DNA of 64,000 nt from NCBI GenBank assembly GCA_946406115.1, contig OX291542.1, forward strand, positions 3,248,959 through 3,312,958, in the 5' to 3' direction. The translations under genes were made by a program, and so were the position numbers. The notes beneath the pieces were generated by a model. That model saw only the letters and a program-made list of their open reading frames with translations. It did no database searches and was not told where the DNA came from. Of this stretch, positions 10,389 to 23,000 are shown piece after piece (position 1 is the first letter of the stretch; the number at the start of each line of letters is the position of its first letter). The stretch is from Apoda limacodes (lineage: Eukaryota > Arthropoda > Insecta > Lepidoptera > Limacodidae).

Positions 10389-13300
10389 GTAATTTTTATT
10401 TCTATTACTCAATGTTTTGGCCGTATATTTAAATAAGTACATAGTTATAGTTCTCCTGTTATGTATTGGCTACTGTAATTTTTTTTTTTTTTTGAAAAAA
10501 TTCAGTGATTATAGATTTGCGACAATTACACTCGAATCAGGATTTACTTATCCTTTAATTTAACTTACTTTTCCCATAGTAAACTGTTATCAGAATTTAT
10601 ACTCCAGACCAAAGCATGTTAACAGCAGTTCAGTAGATTTTCCTAATGGTCAGTAGATGCAGCTACACTTTACGAGAAAAAGTATTCCATATCGAAATTT
10701 CCAACTATAGACTAGAATTTGAGCGTTCCATATTAACCAAGAACCTGTATAAATTAAGATTATCTTTACAACAATTGTCAGCCCTGAGTTAAACATGAAG
10801 CTAAGAGCCTACATACCTTTGTCTATTGGAAACAATATCCAAAGTTAAGCAACATGGTGCTTCAAAGGGCAAATTGAACCATAGGTTGAGTACCTATAAT
10901 CATATAAAACCAGTGGCTAAGCAAGTGGGGTAGCTCTCAATTCTCAATTTCACTGGGCTTTTGGCATCAAATAAATCACTGAACATCTTTTTATGCTACA
11001 AAATTAAATAGTTCTATTAAGATAACTATAAATGTAATTACAATGTAAATTTTAAATATTATTGGCTTTTGTACAATATGAGATTACTGTACAATTAAAA
11101 TTGGGGTAACCAATATCCAATATCCATAACCAATATCTCAACAACATCTGCTCAAATCTGCACAGGCCAATTTAGCAAACTACCCAACTGTCTAAAAAAT
11201 ATCAATTGAGAGTTTTTTATTTATTTTTTCAATAATAATACTTGTTATTAAACCTGTTTCCTTAACAAGGTTGTTGATCTTTAGATGGAAGGCGATGCCA
11301 TGGTCTGCTATATATGCCACAAGCTGTTAAAGACAATTGAAGAGTTCAGGCAGCAAGTGGACGAGAGTCACCTGATATTAAGAGGAGAGGTAAAGTTGTC
11401 TTCTAAACATTACAAAAACTAAAACTACAGTGTTTTCTCAGCTATTTAAAAGATAAATAATTAACAAATTGTCTGATTTTGGCTTTCAGTTAACTCACAA
11501 GGAACCAATCAACAAAGTGTACAAATTTGAATTTTCACCTCTTGAAGTAACATATACAGACAATGAATCAATTGATATTAACGATACAAATAACAAAGGT
11601 GTTGATATAAATAGTGATGTGGAAAATGATCTTAAAAATTATGATACTTACTTTACAACTGACATTGAAGTCAAACTCGAAAGAGAAAGTTCTGATGATG
11701 AAAATGATTTGCCTTTAGCGGTGATAAAAGAAGAAATAGAGAAAGTTGCAAGTAAAAAAAAGAAAGGTGGGAATAAAAAGTCAGGGTTTGATGCTAAGTA
11801 TGAAGGAAAAATAAGGATAATTGAGCTTAGTAAACAAGAGATGGTGGAAGAGAGAAAAAGAGAATCATTAAAAACGGCTTATGTAAACTTGCCATATAAA
11901 TGTGAGAGTTGTATTACAGGGTTTGACCATGAATTGACTTTAAAAGATCACATGGAGAAGAGGCATATTAAGGTAAATTACAGTGGCAGATTTTTGATTT
12001 TTAATGGTTTTAGCGTATTTTATTTGATTATTGAATTCTACTGATTTTGGGGGTAGTTTTAGCACCCGTGACTTCGCCACTGTTAAATAATAAGTTTTCC
12101 TAGTATTTTAAGTACAAGTCTGTATTTTGTTACTTCCTTCACATCGTAATGAAACATCAAATTAACCTGATGTTTGGCACTTGGATACCTGGGGGAACAG
12201 ATGGTTTTAGGATTGGGGAAACGGTGAGTGAAACCACAGGGAACCATTTTTTTAAGTCCCAACAATTAAGTGGAAGAAAAGATTTATCGTTTCTATATAA
12301 AGAGTTCCCATAGAGACTGATGGCCTTAGCCAAATGCTAGTTCTAGACAATTACAAATACCTGAAATAGCGGAAAGCTATTTCAAAGCATCCATGTTAAC
12401 CAGTAGGTATATTTTTTCAAATCAATTATTATGTATACAAAATAATCAAACATTTTATACAAATTCAATGTTGAACAATATAGAAATAAAATTGCTACTT
12501 TTGTTGCCTGTATTGGGAATCGAACCTTCGCAGTTTAGTGAACTATCAATGTGGCAATTCAGTCGTATCGTATATGGGTATATTCGAGATTTTCTAAAGC
12601 TACTGGGCCAATTTTGACGTTAACACGTATTCAATAATCTTTTGTAATTGATTTTTAGTTCACATTTTCGATGTTGGTTTATAATTTTATCGAACTTAGT
12701 TTTAAAAGAGTAAGACAGTGCGGTTTCAGAGAAACTTCCTCCCGCGAACGCTTAAGTTGTGGAATGAGCTCCCTACCAAGGTTTTCTGCAAGGACTACAG
12801 TATGGAGTTCTTCAAGAAAGAAGTTATTAGATTTCTGAAGGGTCGGCAACGCGCAAGTGATACCCCTGGTGTTGCAAGCGTCCATAGGCTACGGTGACCG
12901 CTTACCATCAGGCGGGCCGTAAGCTTGTTTGCCACCTTAGTGATATAAAAAAAAAAAAAAAATAAAAAAAAAAAGACATTAATAATACAGTTTGTGTGTT
13001 TTCAGAAAGAAGGCAGTTATGTATGCAGCATTTGTAACTCTGTTCTAAGCTCCGTCACCTCTTACAAAGAACATACAAAAAGACATACCAGGAGGTGAGC
13101 TTTAAAAATCCTTAAAATAGTCAAATTAGTCAAAAGAACCAGGAGAGGCCGTTCGGTTTTTAACCCCGGTGTTAGATTTCCTACTAATAAATAAATAATT
13201 TGTTTGGAATTAACCCCGGGTGACAACATAAGTCATTCGGAAACTGTTTTACATCATTGACACCGCTTTCAGCAGGGTTCATAGTGATCTGCGTCACATA

Positions 13301-16300
13301 TTGCAAAGTGAAGTTCGCTTGTATACAATAACCATTCTAACGCGGGTTATCATTTGGATATTCTCGGGTGAGCGTAGTTACACTGTTGTGTTGGAAGATT
13401 TCGAGCGCAGCCCAGATAGCAGCAGTACAAAACTTTAAGTTCATTTTGTCCATTGCCACTCCTATTTTATATTTCTATACTATGTTGTCCAATCTAGTTC
13501 TTTTACAGATTTCCGCATTTCAGATTTTATACCGTATTGAAATTCCAAACGTAACCTCTTTTTGTAGCATTTATTACTAAACAAAACTCCGGTCTTAAAC
13601 TAATGTTACCCGCTACACTACAAGAAAATTGACGACCAATCTAGCGCCGCTAAAATATATTCTTTAGTTTCTTTTTGTACAAAAGACATTTCAAAAATGT
13701 TAAAAATAACTTTTTTAGAACTAGTTGTAAGCTATTTTTAGAACGGACTGGGGAGTGATCTTATAGGGTACCGATTTTCTCCTTAAAGCATGAAACCCTA
13801 AAAATTCGTTAAATAATTTTGTGAAGCTGACATCAAATTTGAATTAATCTTCATACTATAGTCTTGGCTAGCGATGCACTTATCCTAACGTTGATTCCAT
13901 ATTTGGAAGGAAGGCTACTTACGGAAGGTCTTTTCGCTACTTCGTCATAGCCCTCTCAATGTCGATTGGTGTTAAAACGTTTTGCTTTTTCCACGAATTT
14001 TATTTTTGGGAAGAGAAAGTAGGCACATTGTGCAGATCCTGAGAGTAAGGTAGATAGACTGGAACCTTTTTTTTAGTCAAAAAGTCAAAATTAACTTCGT
14101 TTTGTTGTAGGTATGAATGTCAATCGTGTGGCAAGAGGTTCAGCAACATCTACACCGTGGTGAAGCACTACAACGACAACCACGGAACCATTAGCACGGA
14201 GTACGTGTGCCAACAGTGCGGTTTCGTTACACAGTGAGTTAAACATACATAGCTATATTTATATATAATTAATTTTTCCTGCAGCTTTGCCCGCTCGGAA
14301 TTCCGTTTATCGCGATGGGTTCACGGTTTCAATAGATCGTTACGCCGCTCCTTAAGAACGGCCTTATCGCGCATTAAGTAAATCAATTTGGAAGATAAAC
14401 TGAAATAGAAATACTTCGACACCTGTTTCATCAGGTGCCAAATGTTTACAACTGGACATATCCCTCCTACTTAGGTTTCCAAACGGAAAGTTTCTGAGGG
14501 GTTTGCGTTCAGCCGCTTTAAAGTAGCCCTCGTCAGATCGTCAGTCCAACTAGGAACACTCCATCCTACACTGCATTATCTGGATGACAGTCCCCATCCT
14601 AAAACCTTGTTTGACCATCGTGTACTTATTGACTTCACAAGATAAGTTTGCCACTTTATTGAACTATGGATTTTCTCATTTTCATATCGGTCTTTGATAT
14701 AATTACGTATTTGTGCAACGACTATTGACCTTTATGTATATCCCTTGGCGTCAATTTTAGTCTTAGACTTTTGCTTTATAAACACACACTGGATTTTTTA
14801 TTTAATTTGGTTAATATCTCAAAAGGTAGGAAAATTATATTTGTTCCTAATTGACCTTTCATCATAGGCATAAAAAAAGTAAGGCAAGTAGCCTATTGGT
14901 GATATGTACGAAAATTCTTACAATAGGTACCTATCTGCTTATGTGAAACTTTTTTTGAGGTTCATAAATAAGATTTTTACTTTAGTAAGTATACTTCAGT
15001 AATAGTTTTATTATTTTAATTTTTACTACAGAAAGAATGTAGGTACCATGGGGTTCGCGTCTTCGAATTTGTGGCTGTTACTCGCTTGGCTTTGCGGATG
15101 TGGTGGCCGAGTCGGGAAATGACGAAATAAAATTTCTTTACTTTTTTTAAATTTAGCCCATATTATGATGGTAGCACTTATTAATTTTTAGATATGTTTT
15201 GAATTAAACAGAAAGAAAGACTTATTTTTATTTACATTGAATTCGGCATATCGAATATTAATTTACACCCTCGCGTGGATAATACGAGGTGTTCGCGTCC
15301 TATGCGTTACAATATCATTTTACATCACAATCTATATTGTACCCTAATTTCTAGAATACAATAAAAGTTTCATATAGTTTAATTCATTTATTTATTAACA
15401 ATGTATAAAAAACTAGCTGACCGGGCAGACGTTGTCCTGCATCCGACTGCAGCGCCATCTGCTGGGCTGATTTGTGAATCTAAACCATCCAGGGCGCCAC
15501 CCAAACGCATACAAAAAAAAACATTCAAATCGGTCCAGCCGTTTAGGAGGAGTACAGTGACATACACACGTACAGTAGAATTATATATATAAGATAAAAT
15601 AATAGGCTTCAGTGGCCAGCTCTTTAGAAAGTTTACACATTAATAAGAAAGCTTGCATTACAAACTAGAATGCTTACATGCATTTTTATATTAGAGTGCT
15701 TAAAGGCGTCTGTTAAGTGCGGTCCTTGGCGGACTCCTCGCAGTTCCTACTAGATTATGTATTTGACTGTCGCGAAATTACTTCCTGGGTTATACGGCGA
15801 TATTCACTTACGCAAGTTTTCGTAAACGTAGTACAGGCTAAATGAACAAGATTTTTTTTACAGATCACATAGGAGTTATCGGTACCACAGAGACAAGCAC
15901 AAAGAGAAGCCGCAGTGTATTGAGTGCGGCAACACGTTTGTCAACAACACCGCGCTCAAGATACATATGTAGTGAGTAGTATACATTCCTTAAGTCCTCA
16001 CCTGCGGTTGATCTACAAGAGATGGGCTCTATTCTATAGATCGACAAACTGCTAGTCGCAAGCCATACGAACAACCGCCGCACAAACAGCAATCTACTTA
16101 CTGTTATTTTTATTTCAGTACAATCCACAAACTATCAAGCAGGGTGTACTCTTGTACTTTATGCAACAAAGTATACAACGCCAAGTCCGGGTTGTTGGCA
16201 CACGAGGCGTCCGCGCACGGCGGGGCCCAGTCCGCGTACTGTGAGGCCTGCCGCGTGCACTTCCGTACCGCACACAACTTGAGGCATCATTTGAAGACGC

Positions 16301-19300
16301 ATTCGAGGCATATTTCGGACACTGATAAGAGGTAATGGACGCAAATAAATAATAGTACTTGGAAGTTTTTTTTAACAACGCCACCTATTGTCAAGTAGCG
16401 TTAGTGTTGCTGTGTCGGTAAAAAAAGTAGTATTACTATTCCGCTAGATGTCAGGAAGAGTCATATTTTACATAAATTCATTGCCTGATAACACGTATAA
16501 AACGACGTTTTCTAAAAATGAAACCTAGCTAGATCGATTTATCGCCCCCGAACACTAAATTTCATGAAAATCGTTGGAGCCGTTTTCGAGCTTCAGATTA
16601 TATATATACAAGAATTGCTCGTTTAAAGGTATTAGGTAGATAGATAAAATATTTCTGGACATTACACACAGCGCCATCTAGTGCAAAATAAGCAAAGCTA
16701 GACCAGACAACGGACAAAAACCCCGACTCGACAAAAACAAATGCTCAAAAATAAATGAGGAACGAACCCGCGCCCCTCAGTAGGCAGGTCATTACCCACC
16801 GAGCCTCAGAGTCTTTTTTTACAGATATTAGAACTTTGCATTTGATTTTTTCTGAAACTGCTCTTTTATTTTACCGCTTCCTTCTCTTAAGTTGGTAAGT
16901 TACAACGTATGGGACATACGTTTATAAAGTCACCTTAGTGCAAAACAGCTTCACTGCATCGTTAACATTGTTGCGGCGATGGGCTCACCCCATGACAAGG
17001 AACAGCAAAAAAGCTAAGTCAGAAACCGAGGCTAAGGCCACAAGCTTCAGGAGTTGCAGTCACAAGTCCACTTTTTGTGAGGTGTCCAGTTCACGGCCTC
17101 TATATCCTATTTGTCTTTTACAACATAAAGCAGTTTCAATGGCTTTTTGTTACACAATTGACACATCATGAAATATCATAATATACAATCCACAATAGCA
17201 GTTTGGTGGTGTTACAGAATCACAAAACTGTACCGCATGTTTTCTTATTCCCAGGTTCATGTGCCACGAATGCGACACAAAGTTCTTGACCAAGAGTTCT
17301 CTTCAAGAGCACATTGACTGGGTACATTTGAAGAACACGAAATTTGAATGCGAGAAATGTTTTAAAGTAAGTTCAGAATTTTAAAGATTCACAGATTTCA
17401 TCACAGGTGTGAGGCACTTATCCTTACCGTGGTAAGTCGAAGGTTTTAAAAGCTTACGATTTAATCAGGATCAGTAAGTAAGTGTTAGGTAAACATCGTG
17501 AAAAAACCTGCATACGTTAAAAAAAAAGACGTATGTGAAGTTCGCAATCCGTACTGGGCCTGCTTGTGGATTATGGCCCAAATTAACCTCGCTTATGATG
17601 GCAGGCCGTGCCCCAGAAGTCACGACAGGTAGGACGCACCAATAACTGATTTGCAAATAGCGTTTAGATTTTTATAGACACATTTGGAACCTTTATAATT
17701 ATGTCACATCTTTATGTCCATAGCTTGGTTATGCATTGCGGCAGATGACCGTGTTTTAAGGTAAAATTTGATAAAATTTACAGACTTTCAAAAATGGTTC
17801 GTCATTGAAGAAGCACCACAGTTTTGTGCACGAGAAGAAACGTCCTCCGCGGAACAAGATCTGCGATCACTGCGGACGGGGATTCACTGTAAGTATAAAA
17901 TTAAACACACGTTTTGACGAAACCTTAGTTTGCTGATACGTTTTCTATAGTGCTACCGCAAGCGCTGAACCGCGCCCTCGGTAAATCGCAGCGAGACGCG
18001 GAGGCGGACCAGCTGTGTACGTCATTAGCACACGAGATAAAATGTCCAAAGAGTGCCCAGCTTTTGGGATACATGGGGGAAAATTCTAACTCTCTAGCAA
18101 TCTAGCTAAAATATGTGAGTACGCAAATTTCTTAAAGATAAACGTAAAATGAGAATTATTGGCGATTTCTGAAAAATTTATAAACCGATTTTATTCAAAA
18201 CATTTTGTTGAAAGTATTTATAAAGCCCTATTATTGAGGTTTTTTTTATCACGCTAGATCGAAACACAAGTTTTGTGTAAACTTATGGAAGCCAAATAAT
18301 ACACAAAATATACGCTTTAGAGAAAAACTTTTAAAAAAAACCTTCATTGCATTTTTTAAACCTTCAATCCAACGAAAAACCCACACATAAGGGTGCGTAA
18401 AATAAAAAAAATGAGTTGCACTCCGGGAGTGCCGGCAGAAGTGAAAACCTTTACACACGATTCGCGCTTAACACTCAAATATGTCACAAGACATGTCTTT
18501 GACATTGTCAAGAAATAATATTTATTTACTTTTTTGACGTAGTATATTTGACATCGCAATCTGTCATAGAATTAAAATTCCATATCCAACCTCCCTGTAC
18601 TACTCATAATCACGAATACTAAAAATAAAAATTATAATAGGCGTGGCATTACGGTTTCCGTCTTACGAATTTCCACGATTAGGACACGTGACCTGACGCG
18701 AGTTTATCATTTTTTACCCATACCAAAAAAAGTGCACAACGCCGCTAAAGAAGTTTTCACTTCAAAAAAATCCTCTACAATGCTTGGAAAGCTACCTATA
18801 AATGTGTTTTCTCAATTTCATTACCAAACTATAGCGGACGGATCTTCCTGTAAAATTTCAGAATCAGAGTAGATATTAACGCGGTGAAATTATTAGGGCG
18901 TGTCTGTATAAGACGGACACGAAGCTATTTTATCACGACACGATTTTAGCACCGACACACCAGTCACTGTTCGTATAGTTTTTACGTAAGTACGCACGCA
19001 CACACCCTAGCTATTATTTAACTACTTATGCAACTAAGGAGTAAGGAACGTCGTGTCCTGTCTTGCGGTGCGTAAAGTTCATCTAGGTTTAGTGCAGTGG
19101 GTATGTTGTCGCAGCATAAATATTGCAGTGCGGTGTCGTTACGTAAGTAAAGCGGTTCATAGAAATGTATGGAGCGGCACTGCATTTTATCGTGTTGTGT
19201 CATGGTTGTCGTGTATCGTGTAAATACGGCTTAAGGGCAAGCGGCGTTTGTTATACATACCAAACCGGCTTGTTGCGTGCGTTCGGTACTCTTACTACCT

Positions 19301-19562
19301 CTCTCGCGCGAACAATACATGAGCAGCGATTATGCTAAAGTGTAGGTTCTTCGCTACTTACTACTGGATTTTCACGTGGGTATAAAAGTGACTTATGTTT
19401 TAGACGCTGTCGATCCTGCGGTCGCACGTCCGCACGCACACCGGCGAGCGTCCCCTGCGCTGCGTGCGCTGCCCCGCCTCTTTCGCGCACGCCGCCGCCC
19501 TCTATACGCACAACAAAACGTTACACCGACACACTACATCAACTTCATTAAAGTCCAATTAA
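10218..19562 (+). CDS. Gene B: complete ZAD-C2H2 zinc-finger protein, 555 aa
   Basis: Likely a nuclear DNA-binding regulator. Exons: 10218-10388, 11285-11389, 11490-11972, 13006-13094, 14111-14233, 15864-15971, 16119-16331, 17255-17366, 17784-17888, 19404-19562. All introns are GT..AG; the sum is 1668 bp with one stop at the end. ZAD cysteines are 28/31 and 65/68 after a 26-residue N-terminal extension not present in A or C. The linker contains IELSKQEMVEER. Eleven fingers run from residue 230 to 544; only the last pair is joined by a canonical TGERP linker. Finger 4 spans the exon 5/6 junction and is a perfect C-x2-C-x12-H-x3-H once spliced, which supports the model. Start: first Met, directly upstream of the ZAD. 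Targets are unknown. Confidence 0.93.
11285..11389 (+). CDS. Gene B exon 2: second half of ZAD
   Basis: 35 codons, phase 0 to 0. VCYICHKLLKTIEEF matches the second C-x2-C and the amphipathic helix seen in A and C. The ATG at its first base is internal: the frame is open from exon 1. Confidence 0.88.
11490..11972 (+). CDS. Gene B exon 3: charged linker and finger 1
   Basis: 161 codons after acceptor tttcag, phase 0 to 0. An Asp/Asn-rich acidic part, a KKKKGGNKK patch, the IELSKQEMVEER motif, then finger CESC..H..H. Same position, phase and layout as exon 3 of A and C. Confidence 0.9.
12490..12552 (-). repeat. Possible tRNA-derived SINE fragment
   Basis: The minus strand reads GGTTCGATTCCC, a perfect Pol III B-box, at about 12516-12527. 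No A-box found, so this is tentative. Confidence 0.35.
12706..12965 (+). mobile_element. CR1-like LINE, 5'-truncated 3' end (gene B intron 3)
   Basis: Encodes the C-terminal RT segment ([15 protein letters not shown], [16 protein letters not shown]) and then the conserved 3' end accatcaggcgggccgtaag..gccaccttagtg before an A-rich tail. Same family as 23763-25630 and 33.5-36.95 kb. Confidence 0.88.
13006..13094 (+). CDS. Gene B exon 4: finger 2
   Basis: 89 bp, phase 0 to 2. Finger CSICNSVLSSVTSYKEHTKRH. Acceptor ttttcag, donor AG|gtgagc. Confidence 0.9.
14111..14233 (+). CDS. Gene B exon 5: finger 3 and start of finger 4
   Basis: 123 bp, phase 2 to 2. Finger CQSCGKRFSNIYTVVKH, then CQQCGFVT, split by the intron. 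Confidence 0.9.
15400..15597 (+). repeat. Interspersed repeat (gene B intron 5)
   Basis: Reads actagctgaccgggcagac .. aaatcggtccagccgttt .. gtgacatacacacgtacag and ends in a TA run. This is a widespread insect non-autonomous repeat type. A distant relative with aaaatcgttggagccgtttt and a TA tail lies at 16495-16625 in intron 7. Confidence 0.65.
15864..15971 (+). CDS. Gene B exon 6: rest of finger 4, finger 5
   Basis: 108 bp, phase 2 to 2. Completes finger 4 (SHRSYRYHRDKH), followed by CIECGNTFVNNTALKIH, whose last histidine lies in exon 7. Confidence 0.9.
16119..16331 (+). CDS. Gene B exon 7: fingers 6 and 7
   Basis: 213 bp, phase 2 to 2. Fingers CTLCNKVYNAKSGLLAH and CEACRVHFRTAHNLRHH. GC-richer than its surroundings. 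Confidence 0.92.
16640..16840 (-). repeat. tRNA-derived SINE-like copy (gene B intron 7)
   Basis: On the minus strand gaggctcggtgggtaatg resembles an A-box and gcgggttcgttcctc a B-box about 35 bases later, the spacing of a Pol III promoter. Decayed. Confidence 0.55.
17255..17366 (+). CDS. Gene B exon 8: finger 8 and start of finger 9
   Basis: 112 bp, phase 2 to 0. Finger CHECDTKFLTKSSLQEH ending HIDWVHLKNTKFEC, very close to gene A exon 10 (HVDWEHLKN). Confidence 0.92.
17485..17640 (+). repeat. SINE body fragment (gene B intron 8)
   Basis: acctgcatacgtt .. gacgtatgtgaagttcgcaatcc .. ctgggcctgcttgtgg .. ggccgtgccccag matches the body of the minus-strand SINE at 56345-56590. Confidence 0.65.
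17784..17888 (+). CDS. Gene B exon 9: rest of finger 9, start of finger 10
   Basis: 105 bp, phase 0 to 0. TFKNGSSLKKHHSFVH, a basic linker and CDHCGRGFT. Confidence 0.92.
17889..19403. other. Gene B intron 9
   Basis: A 1.5 kb intron. A small imperfect palindrome (gtgtctgt/acggacac) is at 18900-18923, and the 18950-19260 part is relatively GC-rich with many gtgtcg/acgaca words, possibly an old MITE. No coding signal. Confidence 0.45.
19404..19562 (+). CDS. Gene B exon 10: fingers 10-11 and stop
   Basis: 159 bp including TAA. TLSILRSHVRTHTGERP then CVRCPASFAHAAALYTH and an 11-residue tail. In gene C the equivalent of this exon is split by an intron. Confidence 0.92.
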   Translation, partial: TLSILRSHVRTHTGERPLRCVRCPASFAHAAALYTHNKTLHRHTTSTSLKSN

Positions 19563-19804
19563 AATTCACATCATTTCAGCCGTAGATGTGCGCTGCTGGA
19601 CAATCAACATGCAACGAAATAATTGTCTACGAATTGGAATAGGAACGAAAGAAAAAAACCTTAGTTCTTAGTTCATAATTTATTGACTGTATTTTATATT
19701 TTTTTTAATTGCAATTGCTTTTTAATTAAAAAAAAAATACCAACTGCCTTACAATTGATTATCTCATTTATACCTTTCACTTTTATTGATTGAAATATAG
19801 TTAA

Positions 19805-19834
19805 AATAAATTAGGCGGTAAATTAAAGAATAAA
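19805..19834 (+). terminator. Gene B candidate polyadenylation signals
   Basis: AATAAA at 19805-19810 and 19829-19834, about 245-270 bp after the gene B stop. Positional evidence only. Confidence 0.5.
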
Positions 19835-19901
19835 ATAGTTGTGTAGCTTTTTTACAATCAAAAGATGCGTTTTAAAATATTTAGGATTAATATGGTAGGA
19901 G

Positions 19902-19907
19902 TTTATT
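19902..19907 (-). terminator. Gene C candidate polyadenylation signal
   Basis: Minus-strand AATAAA 52 bp beyond the gene C stop codon. Cleavage would fall near 19880, some 40 bp from the gene B signals, so the two 3' UTRs nearly abut or overlap. Confidence 0.5.
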
Positions 19908-19958
19908 ACTAATTCTATTTTATAAATAATAGTCAACTAGGCACGTTACATAAATATG

Positions 19959-20078
19959 TTACTGTAATTCGACAGTTTTCCGTAGGTGTAGCGTATCTTC
20001 TGTATCAAGAAGTTCGACGTTTTTCTTCTGCGGGTAGATTTTATGGACTCTCTTGCGATGTGTATATAGAGATGCGCT
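19959..20078 (-). CDS. Gene C exon 10: rest of finger 9 and stop
   Basis: 120 bp including [22 protein letters not shown] and a short acidic tail. Acceptor gatctacag. Confidence 0.9.
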   Translation of the reverse strand, partial: SASLYTHRKRVHKIYPQKKNVELLDTEDTLHLRKTVELQ

Positions 20079-23000
20079 CTGTAGATCAAAAATAACAACT
20101 TTTATTTAATTTCTACTTGGGTTCATCCCGGTCAATAACTGCATCTAAAACTTAATACAGGTATTCAAAAAGTGATATATTACGTAGATGTTTGTGCATG
20201 AAATTGACGATTATGTACTAGTCTTTTTACTTTATCAAATAAAAAAAACTGTCAAAATTTATTTTTATGTTTTTATCGTAACTATATTAAAAACAGTAGG
20301 TAAATCAATACACGCGTTCCGACTGTTAAGCCGAGCCGAATTTTCTGATTATCTTAACATTAGAGTAGTGCCTACGCATTACTCTACTTGGGACTTGGGA
20401 TTGGGTCGTTAGTCCTTTGGATTCCTTCTGCCTTTTTTGATATCTTAGCGATTGATTTTGGCTGAAAGGGACATACCATTCATCCCAAGTTTCCAAAACG
20501 ATGTTCGATAATTGCAATAAAATAAATAAATGCAATAAATACAAACGCACAAAGTGACTGAGAATTATAACTCTCTTACTCATGTGCGGACGCGAGGATG
20601 AAAGAGATATTGCATTTGTTTTCATTTGGTGTATCTGATGTTTAGGTTTAGTTTTGACAATTTTGACCTTAATAGTCTATAAATTGTGTCCGTCGTGTAT
20701 ATCGTTTGCTTTGCTCGGGGTAACGACAAAATGTGCTTTTTGATAAAACATCGCTCTATCTTATCTGTCACATTCAGTTTTTTCCTTACTCCACCAATTC
20801 AATACGTAGCAACGACAGAATTAATGATATGTAAAACTAATGAAGGCCTAGCACATCACTTAAATCTCATGACATCCGCTGCCGAGCACAGACTTCGCTA
20901 AAGTGACGTCTATAACGTACAGTCCTACGAACCTGCTTAACATCCTGCAACTTCCTACGGTCCATAAGCTCCAGGTTGTCCAAAATAAGTCGCTGAGAAT
21001 ACTAACCGGCGCCGGCCGCTACGTCCGTAACTCCACCATCGCTAGTGACACCAAAACCGAATCACTCGCAGAGTTCATCTCTGGTTTGTCTAAACACCTC
21101 TTCGATCGCGCTGATAACAGCCACCATCAACACCTTAGGGGCATTGCCCCACTACACGCCCGCCCTCCTGAAGGACGTCCTCTCCCCCGAGAGCTCATTC
21201 CCAGAGGTGAATAAGTTTACTTATTCACCCACTTACCCACTCACCCACCTCCTTCCTTTCCTAACACTCCACCTCTACTTGATTTTATCCCGCTCATATG
21301 ATATTTCGCTTTATTTTTGGTTCGTTTTTAGTTCGATTTTTAGTTTATTTTTATTTTGCTTTTATTTTTATTTATTTTTATTTTGCTCTGTTTTCTTTTC
21401 GTTTTATTTTTATTTTTGCTTTTATTTTATTATCATTTTGTTTCGCTCGTTTTTGTTTTTTTTTTTTTTTTTGGTTTTTATTCTTTTGTTTTTTTTTTAT
21501 TTTATTGTATGCGCTTACCACATTTTTATTTCTATTTTCATCTCATTTCTATTTTATTTTATTATTTTCATTTTTCACCTTCGAATTGTGAAAAATTCAA
21601 CCACCATCAAGGGGCCTGAAAAGTAGGCCTCCTTTCAATTTCACCGGGGGTGTTCAGCACCCCTGAGCTTCTGCCCGGGTCATGGTGGGAGGTAATTTCC
21701 CCCTCCCCCGACACCCGCACCTCAACACCCAATAGGGTGATAGAGAAGAGACCCCCACCTACGGCCCAGACAAGACCTCTCATTTTCGGTTATCAATTTT
21801 TATTTATTACAGAACCTGGCAAAATGTTAAGTTGATATGTAAAAATATATATTTTCTCTGACCTGTCTGAACGTGCAGCCACATATCTCACAGGACAGCG
21901 GTCTCTCACCAGTGTGGATGAATTCGTGCTCTCTTAAACCTTTTTTGTCCTAGTTTGCAGAGAAAAAATAATTGTTTAGTTAGATAACTTAAAACCACAA
22001 CCTATAATTTCAGGCGATTTACTACATCAAGTTAAATTTCCTAATTTCGCAACTACAATTTACAACGCTGCGCTATGATTGGCTGTAGTAAATTTATTAT
22101 AACCAATCAGCGGTGCGATACGGTCTAAACTATACTGCAATAAACTTTTCTAACCTTCAGTGTTTGGTCGCTAGTGTCGTTGTAAGTTCACACACCACTT
22201 CAATATGGCGACTGTAGTTTTATCACCGCACCGGTCCAGAAAAGTTTGTTGCACTACACCGGCAAGTTCATTTACATAAAGCCGATAGTTACCCAACATG
22301 CAAACACGTTCAATAACAACAAATGTAAATGAGTCTTGCCTTAAGCCTGATACAGCACACGTGTCCGCGACAGTATCTAGCTGTCTACTTCGGACTTCCG
22401 TAGCAGACATGTTTATTAGATAATATTTTAGATGAGAACCAACCCGGAAGGCTTTTCCGCACTGTTGACAGATTTTATCTCTTGCGTTCTCTTTCACGCC
22501 GTGATGTGCTCTTCTTACGTGCCGCGTTATGCAGCGACGAGTCGCTAAGGCCTGGACAGAAATACCAATATATGATCCATCTGAAAAAAATATTTTTATT
22601 TTTGTTAAAAAACCCCGGCAGAGCACCACAGTAACATGCATGATGCAGTGTAGGGTTCTGTTATATTTTTTCAAGCTTTGCTCTTTCCCTATATACTAAT
22701 TAGGAAGTTACCTAAGTACCATAGACATAGGAACTATAAATCATTCAAAAGGCTGATTATAATTTAGTCTAACAATTATTCATCACAAAAAAATGTTACA
22801 AGTGACTAATATTGTTGACCCTCGGATACTTTTAAGTGTATAGAAGCAAGAAGGAAGTTATATTGTTAACATTTATTTATGTTTAAAAACACACGCAAAT
22901 TTTCTCGTTTCTACATAGTTATCTATATTCTACTATACTTCAATAATAAATCGTCGAATACGCAGTAAAAGATAATAAAGTAAAAGATTCACACTGACCA

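Noticed and set aside
16115..16384. Minus-strand frames of 61-89 codons
   Set aside because: Antisense shadows of gene B exon 7, which encodes two perfect zinc fingers on the plus strand.
21045..21626. 193-codon and shorter Phe/Leu/Tyr-rich plus frames, which look like a membrane protein
   Set aside because: Translation of a T-rich tract after a jockey RT end; low complexity in all frames.
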